NCBI GenBank assembly: GCA_019925095.2
Contig: CM034392.1
Location: 23,037,887-23,101,886, forward strand
Direction: 5' to 3'
Origin: Dendrolimus kikuchii
Lineage: Eukaryota > Arthropoda > Insecta > Lepidoptera > Lasiocampidae
Length of the DNA: 64,000 bases
The translations under genes were made by a program, and so were the position numbers. The notes beneath the pieces were generated by a model, which was given only the letters and a program-made list of their open reading frames with translations, did not search any database and had not been told where the DNA came from. Shown piece by piece: positions 55,961 to 64,000 of the stretch. The number at the start of each line of letters is the position of its first letter. Within the stretch, counting starts at the first letter, position 1.

Positions 55961-56540
55961 CCACGGCCGAGAGGTCAGTTTACACGAGAGGTCAGTCGAT
56001 ACCATCGCCATTGGACCCCACGGTACCTTAAAAAGGTTATAGAGAGAAAGTACAGGCTTCTTTTGTTCGCTAGATGCATTGTGGTCGATTTGTTTTGGTT
56101 TGAAAATTATGGTCATGGATGAAGAAAGTTAAAGTTGTTGTGGAAAGAGTACCAGTTCTGATTATTACATTGGGATAATTAGGCAAAGTAATTATTATCA
56201 AACGAGTAAAAAGATTATCCTTCTATAAGGAATAGAATCGTGTTTATCAAAATAGTCACTCAATTTTAAGTGATTATGTGATTAAGGTACATCATTATAC
56301 CTAATTAGTGATGTATACATATAACTATATGTATACCTACAGCTGTATATTGCCTTACGTACGTAAATGTTTGTTTAGTATTAAAATATTCAAATTAAAT
56401 AATAGGATTAGTAAAATGTAATTGTTGTAGTGATTTCAAGCCTAAAACACACATCAAATCTGTAGCGATCAACAGAATTTAAATCCGGTGCGAAATTAAT
56501 TACGTGGTGCGCGCGCTTCTAGAGTTTCAGCGGTTAAAAC
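55961..56540. other. unassigned AT-rich stretch
   Basis: Nothing recognised. Confidence 0.5.
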
Positions 56541-56550
56541 AGATATTGCG

Positions 56551-56913
56551 TAGAACAGGGGTCGTCCAGCATCTGGGGAGCGGAGGATCAAACCCCTGTT
56601 GACGAAGTGAGTTTGCCTCTCCCGGGGCTTTCTCAAGCACTGATGCGCAGGATCAGCGTGGGCGTAACTACGTTCTATGTCTCACGCTCTTCCTGCCATG
56701 AGCACGAGGCACATGGCAGGAAGGGGATTTTAGTGGAATATTAGCCCATGGGTTACCTCTTTATTAGATAGTACCTTGCTGAGTCTCCACACAAGTCGGC
56801 AATTGACTCTATTATCTGCGCCATCTTCAGTGGATAACTCTCATTGCATTGGTCTAATCCCAGTAAAGGACCCGGTAGTGTGAGAAACGTACTTCCCCCT
56901 GCCTCAAAAAAAA
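56551..56913 (+). mobile_element. R1-clade LINE 3'-UTR stub with target-site duplication
   Basis: 'cctgttgacgaagtgagttt', 'gggcgtaactacgttctatg' and 'cttccccctgcctc' plus an A-run. 363 bp, 5'-truncated. Direct repeats agatattgcg at 56541-56550 and 56914-56923. Confidence 0.85.
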
Positions 56914-56923
56914 AGATATTGCG

Positions 56924-58323
56924 GAGAAAAAAACGGGCAGAAAATTTCGTAATGCGCGTTAGGCTTTAGGCATCGAAAAATTATCTAAACCATTTTACAA
57001 GCACTTAATTTAAAAATCAAAAAATATTTTATTTTATTGAAATTATTGCTTTTTAAGAAGAATTTTTAAAAAGACGGATAATGTACCCTTTTTTGACGAA
57101 TGTAATTTTTTATTATTGTATATAAAAAATAAGTACGAATGAGTTTAAAACTATGTTTTAACGATTTTAAACCGTGTTCACGGAAGAAAAATTACTACAG
57201 CTACTGAAAAGTGGCGGAAATGGCGAAATATAAATCAAATAAATGACGCGCTTAAAACCGTTAAAAAGTACTTTGGATCATGTCTACCTACCAGCTTAAG
57301 AAAATACTATGAATTATTGAATATTTCGTACTTCAGTTATCGTTTCTCACTCAAGACATTGAAATACCGAACTCATTCGACTAGTAATTTTCTACTGAGT
57401 GAAACCATTAATCTCGGTAGCTTCGTGATACAGATATTGTTACGGAAGGAACAGGGTCGTAAGTAATGTTAATTAACTATTCATTTAGCCATGTTAATTG
57501 GTAGATCCATTGAGAACAGTTCCTGGGTTATATGTTGTTTGAAGTTTAAATTAATTGCTTCTTCTTGGTAATTGTCTAAATCTTGGCGGAAGCACGGCGG
57601 AGTCGCATCGCGTTTGTTCTCTCTTGAGCTGAATGTGGAATGTATTGTAATTTGTCCCTGCTCCATCTGGGATGATGTTAGTGTGAGTAACTGTGACCAT
57701 ATGCGTTTCATTTATAGCGTTAAAGAAAACGCCGTTAATGATTAGTTACATAAGTGGATGCAGAATTGTTATTTTTTTACGTGAGCTTTGAGAATTAAAT
57801 TCTAAACTATACGAAATAGTGAAAAACACTTAAAGGAGTCTCCCGATTTTGATGAAAACCAAAGTGGTATTATTTTTTTCAATTAACTAGCTATAAGTAT
57901 CGATAATTTTCACTAAAATAATCATTAAAATGTTTCCCAAACATTTGTTCAGTCCATTTACTTGATATCTAAGGGGATAGGGTGTAAGAAATAAATGGAT
58001 TAATAAACCTCCTGGCAACATCTAGAATCAAACAAATTCTGCAACCTTTTCCGAGTGCAGAACTATGCACAGAATGCGGTCCTCATATTTTGCACACTCC
58101 AACTCGATGCAGCGCCCGGTCTATAGAGGATATTGACTACGTGAAGAAAACCTAAGCCCCCCCCCCCAAAGTATGGGTACGTTCCCTTAGTTGGGAATAC
58201 AAACGCCAACAACAACGGCGTTTACATATTGTTAACTGTATGGAGCATATTATTCTTAGCATTCCTCTTGTGACTTAACACATTACAAGTTAATATTTTT
58301 TTTGCCTTACAACATCAATACAC
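56924..58323. other. unassigned stretch (1.4 kb)
   Basis: 'gctactgaaaagtggcggaa' at 57198 echoes 37767. An 11-C run is at 58157-58167. A 76-codon minus frame (57481-57711) is not called. Confidence 0.4.
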
Positions 58324-59440
58324 TTCCGTTGAAATTAAATTGTAATTATGTATATTATGTTCATACAAGATCGCCTTCGTACTACAATGTAATCCCCATT
58401 AACCTTTCAATTAATTCTTGCCTTTTTTCACGGTACGAAATTAAGCGTACTCTTTTAATTGATCAGTGCTCAGTGTGGCTACCTCATCTATTCATGCGTT
58501 GCATCACTAAACCATTGGACGTCGTATACCATATCGAAGTTATCGGCGAGATGCGATCTTAATAGTTAGCGACAATGGACCGGTCTATTGCGCTATGGCC
58601 AGAAAACTAGCGGCTGCTGCAAGTAAATAAGCCGTCAAAGCGTAGCGTCACTGTCTAATGTACGATAGTTTTGTGTAGAATCGGTTCAATTGGAGTGGTG
58701 TATTTTTTTTTATACTTGCGTAGACTTCGGTTAGAAATAAAATTGAAATTATATTATGTTCATACAAGATCGTCTCATATAATATAACATCCATTAACCA
58801 GTCAATCAATTCTTGCCTATTTACATGGTATGAATTGATGCGTACCTTGTTCAGTTGATTGGTGCTAAGTGTGGCTACCTCATCTATTCATGCGTTGCAT
58901 CACTAAACCATTGGACGTCGTATACCATATTGAAGTTATCGGTGAGATGCGATCTTAATAGTTAGCGACAATGGACCGGTCTATTGCGTTCTGGCCAGAA
59001 AACTAACGGCTGCTGCAAGTAAATAAGCCGTCAAAGCGTAGCGTCACTGTCTAATGTACGATAGTTTTGTGTAGAATACGGTTCAATTGGAGTGGTGTAT
59101 TTTTTTTACACTTGCGTAGACTTCGGTTAGAAATAAAATTGAAATTATATTATGTTCATACAAGATAGTCTCATATTATAATGTAACGTCCTTTCAATAA
59201 ATTCTTGCCTATTTACATGGTATGAATTGATGCGTACTTTGTTAGTTGATTGGTGCTAAGTGTGGCTACCTCATCTATTCATGCGTTGCATCACTAAAAC
59301 ATTGGACGTCGTATACCATATCAAAGTTATCGGCGAGATGCGATCTTGCCAGTAAACTAGCGGCTGCTGCAAGTAAATAAGCCGTCAAAGCGTAGCGTCA
59401 CCGTCTAATGTACGATAGTTTCCAGTAGAGTACGGTTTGT
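58324..59440 (+). repeat. three tandem ~400-bp units (short satellite-like array)
   Basis: The landmark 'tcatacaaga' starts at 58361, 58760 and 59156, giving periods of 399 and 396. All units share 'gtgtggctacctcatctatt', 'cattggacgtcgtatacc' and 'agtaaataagccgtcaaagc'. Unit 3 lacks ~45 bp around the 'gcgatctt' to 'ccagtaaactagcgg' join. No long frame is conserved among units. Confidence 0.88.
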
Positions 59441-60039
59441 TTGGAAAGGCCTATTTTTTAATTCCAAAAGAATAAGCCTGGCGCTGGCACTAGTGTACTT
59501 TTATTATAGACGATAAGAGTCGTAAAATTACAAATACGCAAAATTCTAAAGTAGTATTATATAAATGAAATTTAAAATATTTGGCAGTTTTTTTCTATCT
59601 TTGACCGACGGTATAGACGAAGGTACTAAGGATCATTTTATATTTATTAATTATATATTATTTACATATATTTATTCTTAACTGAACGGTTTTTTTAATT
59701 TTCTATTTAATTTAATTTTCAATTTGTGTTTTGCTTTAATTTATACCTTGTATTAGATTTATTATATAAATAGAACTACCTACATTAAAATCTTATTAAT
59801 ATATATTAAACCAATCATTATGGTGAAGAATTTATACAGTAAAGAAAATATTGAAAAGAGTTCGTTCATATATTTATAGACTAGCTATCTATTTCATTAT
59901 TATGAAATAATAAACAGCTCGCTAGTCTGTAGTTTTCTGATAGTAACAAGGCAGTTTAGTTACATCAAACTCCACTATTTATTTGACACTATTTAGTATT
60001 TTTGTATCTTCACCTCGTGTAGATATCATCAATATGACA
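59441..60039. other. unassigned AT-rich stretch
   Basis: Nothing recognised. Confidence 0.5.
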
Positions 60040-60260
60040 ACATTATCACATCTTAGTTTTCTAGCTTTCCGCTAGATTCAAAGCCGTACAATCTCACCGT
60101 GGGACCGGTTCTTTCAGCTCGTTGTCTCGATGCAAATGCATTTGCACCCGGAAGGAGACAAGTCCTTCCAGCGGCGCCTGTACTATGCCGCTTAAGATAG
60201 TTCACGCGACTATTATGTACTCTACACACAAAAAGACCATGCAAAACACAGCATTAATGG
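60040..60260. other. GC-richer patch, unassigned
   Basis: 60070-60190 is compositionally distinct; a 63-codon minus frame covers it without known motif. Confidence 0.3.
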
Positions 60261-61456
60261 CACTACACACTTTGAAATAAGTGCACAGATAATTTTTCAT
60301 TAGCATTAGAAGTTTTATCTTCTTACCCGGTTTGGTAAATGGAACACCCACCTATAAATATTATAATTCGCCCTAGCTTTTATGATCGTTCTTATAAATT
60401 GGACGGTACTTCAATCAAAATAACTTATTACATTGCCTTCTGTAGGAATCTGCAGTACAATTTCAAAACAAATCAGAAAAAAAATGATAAAAACTTCAAT
60501 AACATGCCATTTTATAGCTATTTTTCAGCTGAATTGGACTTGAGAAGCCATCCATAAAGTATGCCGTGAACTATATATACCTTCAGAGTACCTACAATAA
60601 TGTTAAACTTCATTATGCTTATGCGCATGCATAGAACTGATGTCTATTAATAACAATTGACTAGCGCCCACACTAATACATCAACTGGCACCTCTCATAG
60701 GATAAATTGCATTTCAAGTTCAAGTTAAATAAGTATTGTAATACACACAATTGTATCTCGATGTTGTTTAAGAGTTACATAATTATGCTCTCATAGCAAA
60801 AATTTAGCGTAATAAACATATCGTGAAATGTATAAATTTACATGCTTCCAACTTGTAATGTTGTACATATTATATTAAGCGGTGAAAAACTATTTGTTTC
60901 AAACCATATTTTGAAATTGTTCCAGGAGAATAGTATAGAATTTCAAATGATCCAAAGAGAGCATCATTAATAATCTATGAACCACATTTGAAAAAGGAGA
61001 ATATCTATAGATTTTAAATGGAAACCGAGTTCTTTATATATCTTTAAGTTTGAGACAAAATGTCGCTTAAAACAAATAGCCTTTCACCCTGTGATGTCTG
61101 TTCAGTGTTTCAGTGACTTTGGGTTCTGTTTAGAATTTTAATTGCAAGTGTATTACTTATACATAGTTGTTTTTTTGTTTAAATAATGACGCGTTTTTTT
61201 AGTCACTTGAACTTTTATTGAATTAAACTTTTATCAAGACAGAGTTTCCTCCGTTTAACACAATAATAGCCTTTCATTTCTCGATATGTATTATTATGCA
61301 TAAACGTGCAGCGTTTATTGTATGTCTAGACCAATGAAAATAAGTGATTATTTTATAGCTGTCTTCAATAAACTTCTTTATTGATGAAATGTCGTTTTCT
61401 TATTTAAGTTTAACATCTAAATTTCAAGATCGTCGGTTTCCCAACGATTTGACATT
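60261..61456. other. unassigned AT-rich stretch
   Basis: A 72-codon frame (60339-60557) is not called. Nothing else recognised. Confidence 0.5.
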
Positions 61457-61897
61457 TTAATAACAATGTTTCATTTTATATTGTATAGAATTTTTTGTTA
61501 CAATTTTAAAGGTTTTCTCAACAAATGTCCATGAAATGGTTTCCACATTAATGCTTTTGGTAAATGGCATAAATTTAAGACATTTAATTCGCGATTCATG
61601 CGAGACGATTTGAAATATTTCCAGTTTTTTTTTTTGGTTAGTTTTTGCTATATTTTTGAACGAAGTGAGGTTTCTTCTAGTTTCTTTGTTGAAGTAGGGA
61701 AACAAGCTTGGAACATAATATAGTATAACTTCCAGAAAGTTGAAATTTAACGAATTTTTTAAATTGATATAATGAAGCCTAACGAGGTATTTCCGCATTT
61801 TTATCATACAATAAATGTCTGTGGGCGACATATTGATGTATGGCGAAATCAATACAATGTATTTAATTATGCTTTTGTATGTTAAACAGGTGTCCAA
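61457..61897 (-). CDS. hypothetical 146-codon ORF
   Basis: The longest frame in the window outside transposon sequence other than the RTE fragment. It is rich in K, I, N, Y and F, as expected from AT-rich DNA. It contains PSLFPYFNKETRRNLTSF and a lysine run, but no domain I recognise. No signal peptide, TATA or splice context can be argued. It could be a chance ORF, a diverged exon or debris of an AT-rich mobile element. Confidence 0.2.
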   Translation of the reverse strand: MDTCLTYKSIIKYIVLISPYINMSPTDIYCMIKMRKYLVRLHYINLKNSLNFNFLEVILYYVPSLFPYFNKETRRNLTSFKNIAKTNQKKKLEIFQIVSHESRIKCLKFMPFTKSINVETISWTFVEKTFKIVTKNSIQYKMKHCY

Positions 61898-62134
61898 ATT
61901 TGGGATATTTAAGATTCCACTACCATAATATAAATTATTATTGTTATTATTATTTTAATTTATCGCTTGGCAACTAGGCTAAATAATATTATATTTATAT
62001 TCATTCACAGACTAAAAATTATATAAGCAATGCTTCTAATGTTATTAATTTAATTGGTGTATTTCAATAATTCAACCAAGTAGGGTGAACTATACCGTTC
62101 TTGGCACCCCTCAATGATTGATCGGCTTCTATTA
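61898..62134. other. unassigned AT-rich stretch
   Basis: Nothing recognised. Confidence 0.5.
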
Positions 62135-62310
62135 TTAACCGACTTCAAAATGGACTCGGTTCTCATTTCAACGACTTCTCCGTCAATTGCGGACCGATTT
62201 TCAATTATTTTTAATTCGAGAGATTGTACTCCTGAGGGCGTCCCATTGTCACCAAGGAAAGATCTGATGAATGGATCCTAGGGATATCGAGAACAACTCT
62301 CGAATAATAT
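62135..62310 (-). repeat. AAGTCGGTTAAC-family repeat, inverted copy
   Basis: 'attaaccgacttcaaaatgg', 'cttctccgtcaattgcggac', 'gatgaatggatcc' and 'gggatatcgagaa' are the complement of the order seen at 19286-19590. Confidence 0.55.
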
Positions 62311-62456
62311 AATCACGTACAACGTATTTCACATTTTTATTCTCAATCTATTCACGTATTAGCGTAACCAAAAAAGCAGTCTTTAAAAAATTAACAAAAT
62401 CGACTTCAAACGTAAATAAAACGCCCTTCTTGACTTCAAGATGTTATAGAAATATA

Positions 62457-62980
62457 CAGTCGACTCTCGTTAATTCAAACCTGCGATAATTCGAACCTCT
62501 TTATAATTTAAAGTTATCTTGAGTTCCCCAGAAAATCTCTTTATATTTCGAACAAACTCCATATATTTTTATGCACTTGGTAATTCGAATGAAAAAATAA
62601 TCGCTACCTAACAAAACGACTCGTTAATTCGAACTCATCGGCGTCAAACACTCGACAATTCGTAAAGGATCAGATCCTCTTATAAACAAGCCAGAGTAAT
62701 CCATCGAGAAGCAAACCAATATAACATATTTCTTTATTAATTAATTAATTCACATTATGAATATGTACACTATGTACCTCTTAACTTTTGTCATTTGTTG
62801 TCATTGTTAAAGAATAGAAGCTAAAAATTATGTATGTAATACACAATTGATTATCAACACTCAATAATTCAAAGTTTTATTTCTTCTCTGAAAAATTTAG
62901 AACCATTTTATATTTCAAACACTCGATAATTCGTAATATTTTAAGAGTCCCTCGAGTTTCGAATTAACGAGAGTTGACTG
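62457..62980. mobile_element. pogo/Tigger-like MITE
   Basis: 524 bp, CAGTCGACTCTCGTTAATTC at the left and GAATTAACGAGAGTTGACTG at the right (one mismatch over 20 bp), flanked by TA at 62455-62456 and 62981-62982. The CAG terminus and TA target place it with the Tc1/mariner-pogo group. The interior carries recurrent (A/T)AATTCG words but no transposase. Confidence 0.82.
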
Positions 62981-63099
62981 TATATATATATATTGCATTT
63001 TAGTTACTTTATGTTTTTTGTTGGTTTTTTATTCGAAACATTAAGAATCTCAATTTTTCTGTATTTTGTATCCATAAAAACATTATAATATAAAAACAT

Positions 63100-63367
63100 A
63101 ATGTGGAAAGAATGACTAAACAGATATACAATGCAAAAGTGGATGGACGCAGAAGTCGTGGAAGGCCACGACACACCTTCCATGATCAAATTGGTCGTGT
63201 ACTAGCAGAAGGTGATGTCAGGAGCCTTAAGAACAGACGAGCGTGCATGACAAGATTTATGAATGTCAAAGAAGCAAGTCAGGTGTGTAAGAATAAGCCT
63301 AAATGGCGCTCTGTTGTTCGTGCCTACCCCGCAAGGGAACTGGCGTGAAGTTATGTATGTATGTATG
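63100..63367 (+). mobile_element. RTE-type LINE 3' tail (family T)
   Basis: A 268-bp copy, frame RMTKQIYNAKVDGRRSRGRP through RAYPARELA, with (TATG)n. Direct repeats taaaaacat at 63091-63099 and 63368-63376. Confidence 0.85.
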
Positions 63368-63376
63368 TAAAAACAT

Positions 63377-64000
63377 TATAATAATTACATGACTATATTA
63401 AATAATTCTTTATTTTTTAAATAAATTGACAAAGTGCCAGTGACGGTATTTTTTATTATTGTAAATAATGTTAGAATTTATTGTAATAATAATATGTTTC
63501 ATCTAATCAATTCATGAATAAAACTTGATATCTTTAACAAAAATAAACAGTTATAAATTCAATTTAACCATAAATCGACATATCTATACCGATAAATAAA
63601 ATTGAAGTATCCCTCAGTAATTCAAAATAATGTTTTATTTCAAAAATACTACTAATTAACGTTTTTAAATAAAAAAATATAATGATCAAATTCCATTATT
63701 CAAATTGATATCACGAACTACCTGCGCTTGAACAGTCATTTTGCTTTTTACAATCTAAGAAACTATTTTGAATATTACTTTACAAACTTAAATGTACCGG
63801 TGATACGTTTTACGACCTAAATTTCAATACACGACATTTTCTAATCGAGTTCTGTATTTGACAAAGATACAACCGCCTCCTTATTGAGCACATTTAAATT
63901 TGTCAGGGCTTATGTTTTTTCTTTCGTATTCATGTAACCTCCAATGACCGGCCGTCTGCACGTCAGCTGCGCACGCGCAAGTGGCAGGTGCGTGCAACGA
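63377..64000. other. unassigned AT-rich stretch
   Basis: Nothing recognised. The last 60 bp are GC-rich and include gctgcgcacgcgcaag. Confidence 0.5.

Noticed and set aside
58324..59440. CRISPR-like direct repeats
   Set aside because: Units are ~400 bp, adjacent and without spacers, in a eukaryotic window.
1..64000. Integrated virus or novel defence system
   Set aside because: No viral hallmark gene, toxin or operon-like cluster of frames was recognised. The long frames are LINE-derived or isolated.

Overview
The window looks like AT-rich, gene-poor nuclear DNA from a moth or butterfly (Lepidoptera). I infer this from the repeat content: 3' tails of RTE-type LINEs of the kind common in lepidopteran genomes, tRNA-headed SINEs with the usual lepidopteran body (ending near 'cccagcagtgggac'), an R1-clade LINE, and many short Helitron-like elements bounded by A|TC...CTAG|T. 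No exon of a conserved host gene, no rRNA, no intact tRNA gene and no CRISPR array can be supported. No species is claimed.

Layout. 0.46-3.2 kb: foldback and Helitron-like elements, then a LINE reverse-transcriptase C-terminus. 3.26-6.4 kb: the only long coding element, a 5'-truncated R1-clade LINE with an uninterrupted RT frame, 3' UTR and 34-nt poly(A). 6.4-15 kb: SINE pieces, 3'-UTR stubs of the same R1 family, a solo LTR and the first 3' tails of an RTE-type LINE. 15-20 kb: a near-perfect 79-bp-arm palindrome split by one of those tails, then degenerate repeats. 20-30.5 kb: solo LTRs, a Helitron-like element carrying two later insertions, twin 246-bp MITEs, and an LTR split by a LINE tail. 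30.5-33 kb: mostly unassigned. 33-43 kb: MITEs, Helitron-like elements and a pogo-like shell holding other elements. 43-44 kb: a cluster of ATCGAT motifs. 44-57 kb: SINE-like copies, a hairpin, a LINE fragment with a restriction-like endonuclease signature, and R1 debris. 58.3-59.4 kb: three tandem ~400-bp units. 62.4-63.4 kb: a pogo/Tigger-like MITE and another LINE tail.

How it fits together. The window records layered transposition. Target-site duplications (TSDs) can be read directly: 9-13 bp for the eight RTE tails, 10-20 bp for three R1 copies, 4 bp for three solo LTRs and TA for the pogo-like MITE. Several insertions sit inside older elements, which gives relative ages. The tail of the most abundant SINE-like family (about 17 copies) matches the 3' UTR of a LINE fragment at 35.24-35.46 kb, so that LINE is a plausible mobilising partner. 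Coordinates of degenerate repeats are approximate. Nothing was aligned by software, and all family names rest on motif recognition.
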